From assembly GCA_934623545.1 (NCBI GenBank), contig CAKTVN010000137.1, positions 1 to 5,152 on the forward strand: a stretch of DNA of 5,152 bases, in the 5' to 3' direction. The translations under genes were made by a program, and so were the position numbers. Position 1 is the stretch's first letter. Every line of letters starts with the position of its first letter. The notes under the pieces are model-generated. The model did not search any database. It saw only the letters and a program-made list of their open reading frames with translations, and was not told the DNA's origin. Source of the DNA: an uncultured Oscillospiraceae bacterium (lineage in GTDB: Bacteria; Bacillota; Clostridia; Oscillospirales; Oscillospiraceae). Shown one piece after another: positions 1 to 5,151 of this stretch.

Positions 1-31
1 CCCTTTGGCGCTTTCTTTTTACCGCCAGCGA

Positions 32-169
32 CTTTTTCTTTGCCGTGCAAAGAAAAAGGGGCTGAATCGTGCCCCGCACGCTGCGCGTGCGGATAAGGTG
101 TCACCCTTCGGGTGACGAAGCCTCGCGCATCCTCCGGATGCGCTTCTTTTGCGCCCTTCGGGCGCAAAA
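32..169. repeat. Left intergenic array of five short perfect hairpins
   Basis: No gene is visible in 1-199. The stretch carries consecutive perfect inverted repeats, each closing on a three-base loop. They are 32-58 (12-bp arms, T-rich left and A-rich right, loop CGT), 74-92 (8-bp arms, loop TGC), 100-116 (7-bp arms, loop TTC), 125-143 (8-bp arms, loop TCC) and 147-169 (10-bp arms, loop TTC). Spacers are only 3 to 15 bases. Positions 1-11 resemble half of a further stem cut by the window edge. The uniform triloops and tight packing suggest a dispersed intergenic repeat family rather than independent terminators; that reading is inference. Confidence 0.8.
118..142 (+). repeat. Copy 1 of 25-bp hairpin module shared with right flank
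   Basis: This 25-bp segment begins AAGCCTC and contains the stem CGCATCC/GGATGCG. It matches the reverse complement of 5108-5132 at 23 of 25 positions. One difference lies in the triloop (TCC here, TTC there). The other is the outer stem base at position 125, which changes together with its partner at 143. Confidence 0.8.
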
Positions 170-197
170 AGGGCCCCGCCTTCGGCGGAGCCCTTTT
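167..197 (-). terminator. Rho-independent terminator of the ylxM-ffh-rpsP-khpA operon
   Basis: Positions 167-180 pair with 184-197 around the loop 181-183. The only non-Watson-Crick pair is C175 with A189, which is a G-U wobble in the minus-strand RNA. Read on the minus strand, a GC-rich stem is followed by a run of five T (166-170). It starts only two bases past the khpA stop codon, so it should end the operon transcript here. Its A/T tail overlaps the neighbouring hairpin 147-169, so the two stems cannot both form fully. Confidence 0.87.
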
Positions 198-199
198 GT

Positions 200-433
200 T
201 CAGTCAACAATTTCTACTGTGACCTTCTGCCCGGTGCGCTGGGCAACGGATTTTACGATCGTGCGGATCTCGCGGGCGATGCGCCCCTGCCGTCCGATCA
301 GCTTGCCCATGTCCTCGGGCGCGACGTGCAGCTCCAGCGTCGTGGAGCCGTCCTCCGCCGCGATCTCATTTACCTCGACGCGATCGGGATTGTCGACCAA
401 ACTCTTTGCCATGTAGAGCAAAAGTTCTTTCAT
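200..433 (-). CDS. khpA: KH-domain RNA-binding protein KhpA (YlqC family)
   Basis: This is a 77-residue protein made of a single KH domain, close to the usual 75-85 residues of the family. The RNA-binding GxxG loop is at residues 47-50, inside GKLIGRQGRIA (43-53). The sequence runs from MKELLLYMAKSLVDNP to a short VTVEIVD C-terminus, typical of KhpA. Members bind many RNAs in the cytoplasm, usually with KhpB (Jag/EloR), and affect cell length and division in streptococci; that role is family knowledge. The ATG at 431-433 is chosen because AGGAG (441-445) sits 7 bases upstream. Longer in-frame readings run back into rpsP. It lies 17 bases after rpsP and is the last gene of the operon. The ylqD, rimM and trmD genes that often follow are not present before the terminator. 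Confidence 0.93.
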   Translation of the reverse strand: MKELLLYMAKSLVDNPDRVEVNEIAAEDGSTTLELHVAPEDMGKLIGRQGRIAREIRTIVKSVAQRTGQKVTVEIVD

Positions 434-450
434 GCCGATTCTCCTGCTGC

Positions 451-687
451 TTACAGGACGTTCGCCTTCTTGAGCAGACCGCGGACCGTGTCGGTGGGCT
501 GTGCGCCGTTCTTGATCCACTGCTTTGCCTTCTCGGCGTCGACCGTCACGGTAGAGTCGTTCTGCGGGTCATACGTGCCGATCTCTTCGATAAAGCGGCC
601 GTCGCGCGGGAAATGAGAGTCGGCGACGACGATGCGGTAGTAGGGATTCTTCTTGGCACCCATTCTTCTGAGTCTGATCTTAACCAT
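451..687 (-). CDS. rpsP: 30S ribosomal protein S16
   Basis: This 78-residue basic protein has the S16 hallmarks: [20 protein letters not shown] at the N-terminus, then [21 protein letters not shown], then a lysine-rich end with [19 protein letters not shown]16 binds 16S rRNA and assists 30S subunit assembly. The length is at the short end of the family (about 78-90 residues). The ATG at 685-687 is preferred because GGAGG (696-700) lies 8 bases upstream; an in-frame TTG at 700-702 overlaps that ribosome site and would add five residues not expected of S16. It follows ffh by 65 bases with no hairpin terminator between them, and khpA starts 17 bases after it, so it is most likely read on the ffh operon transcript. 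Confidence 0.97.
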   Translation of the reverse strand: MVKIRLRRMGAKKNPYYRIVVADSHFPRDGRFIEEIGTYDPQNDSTVTVDAEKAKQWIKNGAQPTDTVRGLLKKANVL

Positions 688-695
688 TTGATTTT

Positions 696-700
696 CCTCC
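696..700 (-). promoter_or_regulatory. Ribosome binding site of rpsP
   Basis: GGAGG on the minus strand lies 8 bases before the ATG at 687. It decides the start in favour of this ATG over the in-frame TTG at 702, which overlaps the site. Confidence 0.85.
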
Positions 701-752
701 AAAAATAACTTTCAAAATCTATTTCGTAAAGCTTTTCGCTGAAACGATGTAT

Positions 753-2117
753 TTACATTCCCGGCATTCCGGGGAAGCCCGAGAAGCCGCCGAGCTTGCC
801 CATGCGCTTCATCTTCTTCTGGGCGTTCGGACCGGAGAACTGCTTCATCATCTGATTCATCATGTCAAACTGCTTGAGCAGGCGGTTGATATCCTCGACC
901 TTGACACCGGAGCCCGCAGCGATGCGGCGCTTGCGGCTGTGGTTGAGGACAGAGGGGTTCTCGCGCTCATACGGCGTCATGGACTGGATGATCGCTTCGG
1001 TGCGCGAGAGCGCCTTTTCATCGACGCTTGCACCCTTGAGCGCGCCGGCGTTCATGCCGGGCATCATGCCCGCGATGTCCTCCAGCGAGCCCATGCCCTT
1101 GAGCTGGACGAGCTGGTCGTAGAAATCGGCAAGCGTGAATTTGTTGGTGCGGAGCTTCTTTTCCAGCTCCTCCGCCTTCTTCTGGTCGAACGCGGCTTCC
1201 GCCTTTTCGATCAGTGTCAGCACGTCTCCCATGCCGAGAATGCGGGACGCCATGCGTCCGGGGTGAAACGGCTCGATCTGGTCCATCTTTTCGCCGACAC
1301 CGATGAATTTGATCGGCTTGCCGGTGACTGCCTTGACGGAAAGCGCCGCGCCGCCGCGTGCGTCGCCGTCGAGCTTGGAGAGAATGACGCCGTCGATGTC
1401 GAGATATTCGTTGAAGGTCTGCGCGGCGTTCACCGCATCCTGACCGGTCATTGCGTCGACCACGAGCAGAATTTCATTCGGCTTGACGGCGGCTTTGATG
1501 TTCTTCAGCTCGTCCATCAGCGCCTCGTCCACATGAAGACGACCTGCGGTGTCGAGGAAGACCATGTCGTTGCCGTGCCGGATGGCGTGCGCGATGGCAG
1601 CCTTGGCGACGTCGACCGGGTTGGTCTGTCCCATCTCAAAGACCGGCACGCCGACCTGCGAACCGACGACCTGAAGCTGCTTGATGGCGGCGGGGCGGTA
1701 GATGTCGCAGGCGCACAGCAGCGGATTTTTGCCCTGCTTTTTGAAAAGCCCGGCGAGCTTGCCGGTGTTGGTGGTTTTGCCGGCACCCTGAAGACCGACC
1801 ATCATGACGACAGTGGGCGGCTGGGACGCCATGTGGATCTTCTGATTGTCGCTGCCCATGAGGTTGGTCAGCTCTTCGTTGACGATCTTGACGATCATCT
1901 GCGCGGGCGTCAGGCTTTCCAGAACATCCGCGCCGACGGCGCGCTCGGTCACGCGCTTGATAAAGTCCTTGACGACCTTATAGCTGACGTCCGCCTCCAG
2001 AAGCGCCAGACGGATCTCGCGCATGGACTCCTTGACGTCGGCTTCACTCAGCCGACCCTTGCCCCGCAGCTTTTTGAAAGCGGCGGACAGTTTTTCGGTA
2101 AGACCTTCAAATGCCAT
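753..2117 (-). CDS. ffh: Signal recognition particle GTPase Ffh (SRP54)
   Basis: This 454-residue protein matches the usual Ffh length (about 445-455). The N domain spans roughly residues 1-90. The NG GTPase follows, with the P-loop GLQGAGKTT (108-116), the insertion-box motif DIYRPAA (138-144), DTAGR (189-193), SKLD (247-250; serine in place of the common threonine of TKxD) and GVGE (273-276). The methionine-rich M domain covers about 325-433, with the RNA-binding segment SRKRRIAAGSG at 394-404 and the signal-binding methionines around 419-424. The tail is glycine/methionine-rich. Ffh with the small SRP RNA binds hydrophobic signal sequences on ribosomes and delivers them to FtsY at the membrane. 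The ATG at 2115-2117 has AAAGGAG (2123-2129) 5 bases upstream. It starts two bases after the ylxM stop codon, so translation of the two genes is probably coupled. No truncation or frameshift was seen. Confidence 0.98.
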   Translation of the reverse strand: MAFEGLTEKLSAAFKKLRGKGRLSEADVKESMREIRLALLEADVSYKVVKDFIKRVTERAVGADVLESLTPAQMIVKIVNEELTNLMGSDNQKIHMASQPPTVVMMVGLQGAGKTTNTGKLAGLFKKQGKNPLLCACDIYRPAAIKQLQVVGSQVGVPVFEMGQTNPVDVAKAAIAHAIRHGNDMVFLDTAGRLHVDEALMDELKNIKAAVKPNEILLVVDAMTGQDAVNAAQTFNEYLDIDGVILSKLDGDARGGAALSVKAVTGKPIKFIGVGEKMDQIEPFHPGRMASRILGMGDVLTLIEKAEAAFDQKKAEELEKKLRTNKFTLADFYDQLVQLKGMGSLEDIAGMMPGMNAGALKGASVDEKALSRTEAIIQSMTPYERENPSVLNHSRKRRIAAGSGVKVEDINRLLKQFDMMNQMMKQFSGPNAQKKMKRMGKLGGFSGFPGMPGM

Positions 2118-2119
2118 AG

Positions 2120-2464
2120 CTACTCCTTTATTGTTTCGGCGGCGGTCAGGATCGCGCGGGCTTCCTTCTCGGCGCCCGGCACGGCGAGCAGCGCCTCCGC
2201 GGCGCGGGTGATCTCGCGAAGCGCCTGCTGGACGCGCTCGGCGCGGGCGATGCAGCCGGTCTTGCTCTCCATGTTGCGCAGGATCGCCTCGGCGCGCGCC
2301 AGCGTATCGTGTACGCCCTGACGGGTGATGCCGGCTTCCTCGGCGATCTCGCTGAGCGAGAGGTCCTGATTATAATACAGGTCGAAGCAGGTCTTCTGCT
2401 TCTCGGTCAGAAGCTCTCCGTAATAATCGAACAGAAGCGTCATGGCGTATGCGTCGTGCTTCAT
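2120..2464 (-). CDS. ylxM: YlxM-family (UPF0122) helix-turn-helix protein
   Basis: This 114-residue protein begins MKHDAYAMTLLFDYYGELLT and continues with EKQKTCFDLYYNQDLSLSEI, the typical YlxM start. A sigma-70 region-4-like helix-turn-helix lies at about residues 35-57, with SEIAEEAGITRQGVHDTL as its core. The C-terminal half (about 70-114) is charged and alanine-rich and probably helical. Family knowledge: YlxM sits beside ffh in Firmicutes, and in streptococci it has been linked to SRP function; direct DNA binding is not established. The ATG at 2462-2464 is supported by GGAGGTG (2471-2477), 6 bases upstream. An in-frame ATG at 2518 would lie upstream of the predicted transcription start, so it is not used. 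First gene of the operon. Confidence 0.94.
   Translation of the reverse strand: MKHDAYAMTLLFDYYGELLTEKQKTCFDLYYNQDLSLSEIAEEAGITRQGVHDTLARAEAILRNMESKTGCIARAERVQQALREITRAAEALLAVPGAEKEARAILTAAETIKE
2123..2129 (-). promoter_or_regulatory. Ribosome binding site of ffh inside the end of ylxM
   Basis: AAAGGAG is formed by the last codons of ylxM (AAG GAG for Lys113-Glu114) and directly abuts its TAG stop (2120-2122). The ffh ATG follows 5 bases after the site. This arrangement supports translational coupling of ylxM and ffh. Confidence 0.85.
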
Positions 2465-2470
2465 GCCGTC

Positions 2471-2477
2471 CACCTCC
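2471..2477 (-). promoter_or_regulatory. Ribosome binding site of ylxM
   Basis: GGAGGTG on the minus strand is a near-perfect anti-Shine-Dalgarno match, 6 bases before the ATG at 2464. It fixes the ylxM start there rather than at the upstream ATG at 2518. Confidence 0.88.
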
Positions 2478-2486
2478 GCCGACAAG

Positions 2487-2516
2487 GTATACTGCTTTAC
2501 AGCTTGACCAGTATAC
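2487..2516. repeat. Inverted repeat overlapping the -10 box of the ylxM promoter
   Basis: GTATACTG (2487-2494) and CAGTATAC (2509-2516) are perfect 8-bp inverted arms separated by 14 bases. The arm centres are 22 bp apart, close to two helical turns. The right arm contains the -10 box and the left arm lies just inside the transcribed region, the layout of a repressor operator. No regulator can be named from this window. Confidence 0.6.
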
Positions 2517-2538
2517 ATGATTTTGAGGCGGCTGTCAA
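2510..2538 (-). promoter_or_regulatory. Sigma-A type promoter of the ylxM-ffh-rpsP-khpA operon
   Basis: On the minus strand, TTGACA (2533-2538) and TATACT (2510-2515) are separated by exactly 17 bp (2516-2532). This is a perfect -35 and a five-of-six -10. The predicted transcription start is near 2503, giving a leader of about 38 bases before the ylxM ATG. Confidence 0.85.
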
Positions 2539-2555
2539 GAAAATTCCTTGACAGC
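2531..2555. repeat. Inverted repeat made of two opposed TTGACA boxes
   Basis: GCTGTCAAG (2531-2539) and CTTGACAGC (2547-2555) are perfect 9-bp inverted arms with a 7-base spacer. The left arm contains the -35 box of the ylxM promoter. The right arm carries the same TTGACA on the plus strand (2548-2553), facing the other gene. A plus-strand -10-like TACAAT at 2569-2574 lies only 15 bp away, so use of this second box as a promoter is uncertain. The repeat could instead be an operator covering the -35 region. Confidence 0.55.
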
Positions 2556-2566
2556 GCGAAAAAAGA

Positions 2567-2595
2567 TTTACAATTTCAAAAGGTTATGTTAACAT
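2567..2595 (+). promoter_or_regulatory. Candidate promoter of the SLH glycosidase gene
   Basis: TTTACA (2567-2572) and TAACAT (2590-2595) are separated by 17 bp. The -10 is preceded by TG at 2587-2588, giving an extended -10. The predicted start is near 2602, about 36 bases before the ATG. A competing candidate is TTGACA (2548-2553) with TACAAT (2569-2574), whose 15-bp spacing is short. Confidence 0.5.
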
Positions 2596-2596
2596 A
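2585..2596. promoter_or_regulatory. 12-bp palindrome on the plus-strand -10 region
   Basis: TATGTTAACATA is a perfect 12-bp palindrome that covers the candidate extended -10 box of the downstream gene. It may be a regulator binding site; its short length means chance is possible. Confidence 0.4.
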
Positions 2597-2623
2597 GGAA
2601 GCAGACCACCGCAAAATCTGAGT

Positions 2624-2630
2624 AAAGGAG
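2624..2630 (+). promoter_or_regulatory. Ribosome binding site of the SLH glycosidase gene
   Basis: AAAGGAG lies 7 bases before the ATG at 2638. It supports this start, which also gives a complete signal peptide. Confidence 0.85.
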
Positions 2631-2637
2631 TCGAACT

Positions 2638-4941
2638 ATGAAGAAATTTTTACATATGCTTCTGGCGCTGGCGCTCATGGCGGCGCTGCTGACCGGCAGC
2701 GTTTACGCTGCGCTGGACCGGAATGTTTTCAGCGAATCCGTCCGGCTTTCGGACGCGACGCGCCTGTACAGCGGCACACAGCTGATCTCCACGACGGGCG
2801 GCGTCAAGGCGGCGCAGGAGCACTACGTGCGCTATGACGGCGAGCGCGATGTGCGCCCGATCGTCGCCTTCGGCAGCGAGATCTACGGCGCAAGCACGAT
2901 CAACCAGATCGCAAAGAAGCTCGCGGGGAACGATCTGAGCATCGTCGCGGGCATCAACGCTTCGTTCTTTGATACGGAGACCGGCATCCCCTACGGGCTG
3001 GTCGTGACGGACGGCGTGCTGCGCACGGCGAGCACCGATATGCCGTCGGTCGGCTTTTTCTCCGACGGCAGCGCCGTCATCGGAAGCCCCGAGCTGGAGC
3101 TGCGGCTCTGCACTCCGGACGGCGGCGAGACGCCGATCTTCTATAATAAGCGCCTGAATACCTCGAACGGCATCGGACTTTATTCGCGCGATTACGACAG
3201 CATGACCAAGAACAAGGTCGCGGCGTACAATCTGCTGCTTAAGCCCACCGGGCGCGCCGAGTGGCTGACGATGAACGGCACGCTGGAGCTGGAGATCACC
3301 GGCATCAAGGCGGATACGGCATCCTGCTCCATCCCCGAGGGGCATTTCGTGCTTTCCATCGCGGAAAACAGCATCTACGCCTCCGCGCTCGACAACATGA
3401 AGAGCCTGCGTCAGGGCGACCGCGTGACCATCCGCACCAGCTGCGCAAGAGACTGGGAAAACGTGATGTATGCCTGCTCCGGCAGTGAGCTTCTGGTCGA
3501 AAACGGTGTGCCGTGCGAGGAATTTACGCTCGACTCCGAGAAGAAGAGCGCCTCGCGCACGGCGATCGGCATTACAAAGGACAATGCGCTCATTCTCTAT
3601 ACCGTCGATCAGGTCGACAGCTCCTCCGGCGGCATGAACCTCGCGGAGCTTGCCGACCGTATGGCGGAGGAGGGCTGCGTTACAGCGCTGAATCTCGACG
3701 GCGGCGGCTCGACCTCGCTCGGCGCGGTCTATCCGGGCTATTCCGCCGGTGCGACGGTGAACAGCCCCGAGGACGGCTCGCTGCGCGCCTGTGCGAACTT
3801 CATCTTCCTGGTGCGCGACACGACCCGGGCGCGAGCCGCAGAGCAGCTGTTCCTCTATCCGTATGGGATGCAGGCAGTCCTGCCGGGCGCGCAGGTCAAT
3901 ATGACCGTGAAGGCGGCGGACGGGAGCTATATGGCGGCGGAGCTTCCGGGCGACGTGTCCTACGGCGCGGACGGCGGCAGTGTCAGCGAGAAGGGTGTTC
4001 TGACGGTCGATGACGACGCGCGCGGCTATGTGACGGTCTATGCAGGCTCGGGAGGTCTCGAGACCAGCGTCAGACTCCCGGTACTCGATGAGATCACGGA
4101 GCTTTCGATCCGCCGCGCCGGCGCGAACGCGGGCAGCAAAAAGCTGAATGTTGCGGGCGGCAGCGCGGTAGAGCTCACTGCGACGGCAGGCTACTACGGC
4201 AGAAGCGTCGCCGTGAAGAACGGCAGCTTCCGCTGGAGCGTGTCGGAGGAGCTCGGCAAGATCGACGGAAACGGCGTGTTCACGGCAGTCGAGACCAATC
4301 AGAAGCGCACCGGCACCGTGACGGTCTCCTTCGGCGACGTCAAGGCGGAGCTGGAGCTTACGGTCGTGCCCGGAAATCCCTTTGCGGACATGAAGACCCA
4401 CTGGGCGAAGGACTATGTCAACGAGCTGTATCTGGACGGTGTGCTGACCGGCTCGACCGGCTCGGACGGGAAGCTCTATTACCGCCCCAACGACTCCATG
4501 ACGCGGCAGGAATTTGTTGTGGCGCTCATGCGGTATCTGGGCGTGGATACGTCGCTCTACGAGAAGACGGAGCTTCCGTTTGAGGATGCGGCATCCATCG
4601 CGAGGTGGGCGCAAAATGCGGTCAAGGCGGCGTATAAGCTCGGCTATATGGGCGGCTCATCCTCCGGCGGAAAGCTGTACGCGAAGCCCACGGCGACGAT
4701 CTCCCGTCAGGAGGCGATGGTCATCCTCGCCAGAAGCCAGAAGCTCAAGGCGGACACGACGACGGCGCTGGACCAGTTCAGCGATGCGTCGAAGGTCGCC
4801 AAGTGGGCGCAGCCGGAGCTTGCGGCGATGGTGCAGCGCGGCATCATCAGCGGCTCGAAGGGTAAGCTGAATCCCACCGGGAACGTCACGCGCGCGGAGG
4901 TTGCGAAGATGCTCTACGCGATGCGGACGTCGCAAGGATGA
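2638..4941 (+). CDS. Secreted phosphodiester glycosidase (NAGPA-like) with three SLH domains
   Basis: This 767-residue protein is exported. A signal peptide (residues 1-24) has KK, a long hydrophobic core and an apparent SVYA cleavage site. A phosphodiester glycosidase domain like the catalytic part of NAGPA (the lysosomal 'uncovering enzyme') spans about 60-395. Its marks are AGINASFFD (104-112), GLVVTDG (120-126), RTAIGIT (307-313), LNLDGGGSTSLG (351-362) and RACANFIFLV (383-392). Residues about 402-482 and 486-576 look like two beta-rich Ig-like segments. Three SLH repeats follow, at about 581-635, 647-703 and 713-763, with the repeat motifs TRQE (622), SRQE (689) and TRAE (751). SLH domains usually bind pyruvylated cell-wall polymers, so the enzyme is probably surface-attached and may remove sugars linked through a phosphodiester. 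The substrate cannot be told. It is transcribed divergently from the SRP operon, stands alone, and ends at its own terminator. Confidence is high for architecture, moderate for activity. Confidence 0.92.
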   Translation: MKKFLHMLLALALMAALLTGSVYAALDRNVFSESVRLSDATRLYSGTQLISTTGGVKAAQEHYVRYDGERDVRPIVAFGSEIYGASTINQIAKKLAGNDLSIVAGINASFFDTETGIPYGLVVTDGVLRTASTDMPSVGFFSDGSAVIGSPELELRLCTPDGGETPIFYNKRLNTSNGIGLYSRDYDSMTKNKVAAYNLLLKPTGRAEWLTMNGTLELEITGIKADTASCSIPEGHFVLSIAENSIYASALDNMKSLRQGDRVTIRTSCARDWENVMYACSGSELLVENGVPCEEFTLDSEKKSASRTAIGITKDNALILYTVDQVDSSSGGMNLAELADRMAEEGCVTALNLDGGGSTSLGAVYPGYSAGATVNSPEDGSLRACANFIFLVRDTTRARAAEQLFLYPYGMQAVLPGAQVNMTVKAADGSYMAAELPGDVSYGADGGSVSEKGVLTVDDDARGYVTVYAGSGGLETSVRLPVLDEITELSIRRAGANAGSKKLNVAGGSAVELTATAGYYGRSVAVKNGSFRWSVSEELGKIDGNGVFTAVETNQKRTGTVTVSFGDVKAELELTVVPGNPFADMKTHWAKDYVNELYLDGVLTGSTGSDGKLYYRPNDSMTRQEFVVALMRYLGVDTSLYEKTELPFEDAASIARWAQNAVKAAYKLGYMGGSSSGGKLYAKPTATISRQEAMVILARSQKLKADTTTALDQFSDASKVAKWAQPELAAMVQRGIISGSKGKLNPTGNVTRAEVAKMLYAMRTSQG

Positions 4942-4954
4942 ATCAAGGATGAAT
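4933..4954 (+). repeat. 11-bp tandem duplication over the stop codon
   Basis: CAAGGATGAAT occurs twice in direct tandem (4933-4943 and 4944-4954). The first copy contains the TGA stop (4939-4941) and the second lies in the 3' untranslated region. It looks like a replication-slippage duplication. Confidence 0.75.
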
Positions 4955-4959
4955 CAAAG

Positions 4960-4986
4960 AAAGCGCCGCCGAAAGGCGGCGCTTTT
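4960..4986 (+). terminator. Rho-independent terminator of the SLH glycosidase gene
   Basis: An 11-bp perfect stem (4960-4970 with 4975-4985) closes on a GAAA tetraloop and is followed by a short T run (4983-4986), 18 bases past the stop codon. The minus strand also shows T-rich sequence after the stem, so it could work in both directions. Confidence 0.9.
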
Positions 4987-5151
4987 GTCACCCCGATAGG
5001 GGGACGGGGGCTGCCGCGCCCGCAGGACGCGGCGTTTATCACCCCGGAGGGGCGAGGCCGCTTTTCGCGCACGAAGTGCGCAAACTGCGCCAAAGGCGCG
5101 GAGGGACCGCATCCGAAGGATGCGGGAGGCTTTTATGCCCGGCGGGCATAA
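4987..5151. repeat. Right intergenic array of seven short hairpins
   Basis: No gene is visible from 4987 to the window end. Seven consecutive stems were read. They are 4987-5005 (imperfect), 5013-5033 (9-bp arms, one C-A mismatch, loop GCA), 5039-5055 (7-bp arms, one A-C mismatch, loop GGA) and 5067-5081 (6-bp, loop GAA). The rest are 5087-5099 (5-bp, loop AAA), 5107-5125 (8-bp, loop GAA) and 5133-5151 (8-bp, loop GGC). Spacing is 5 to 11 bases. Loop size and packing match the left array. The last stem ends one base before the window edge, so the array may continue. Confidence 0.8.
5108..5132 (-). repeat. Copy 2 of 25-bp hairpin module shared with left flank
   Basis: Read on the minus strand, this segment matches 118-142 at 23 of 25 positions, including the AAGCCTC lead and the CGCATCC/GGATGCG stem. 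It lies in inverted orientation relative to the left copy. Its outermost stem pair is swapped compared with the left copy while pairing is kept. Confidence 0.8.

Noticed and set aside
19..210. 63-codon minus-strand open frame in the left flank
   Set aside because: It is made up of the inverted-repeat array and the terminator. The low-complexity arginine-rich product and missing ribosome site argue against a gene.
69..708. Three overlapping plus-strand open frames over khpA and rpsP
   Set aside because: They run antisense to two conserved genes and through the hairpin array, and show no family resemblance.
702..730. Possible internal promoter before rpsP (TTTACG at 725-730, TATTTT at 702-707 on the minus strand, 17-bp spacing)
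   Set aside because: Both boxes match only four of six positions. The transcript would start near 695, inside or after the ribosome site, leaving no usable leader.
747..2321. 524-codon open frame on the plus strand opposite ffh
   Set aside because: It is fully antisense to the unmistakable ffh gene. Its histidine- and leucine-rich composition is what reverse-reading a GC-rich gene gives. It has no recognisable domain and no ribosome site consistent with a start.
2596..2637. Riboswitch or T-box in the leader of the SLH gene
   Set aside because: The leader is only about 40 bases, with no stem-loop, anti-terminator pair or T-box motif visible.
3261..4013. Shifted-frame plus-strand open frames inside the SLH gene (3261-3488, 3513-4013)
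   Set aside because: They overlap the continuous 767-codon gene in another frame, and their arginine/glycine-rich translations have no domain. The main frame shows no frameshift that would call for them.
2650..4614. 654-codon open frame on the minus strand opposite the SLH gene
   Set aside because: It is antisense to a gene with a clear signal peptide, catalytic motifs and SLH repeats. The arginine- and alanine-rich translation shows no domain. Long antisense frames are common when TTA, CTA and TCA codons are rare.
4987..5151. Right array considered as a CRISPR array
   Set aside because: The units are different small inverted repeats without a constant direct repeat, regular spacers or cas genes nearby.
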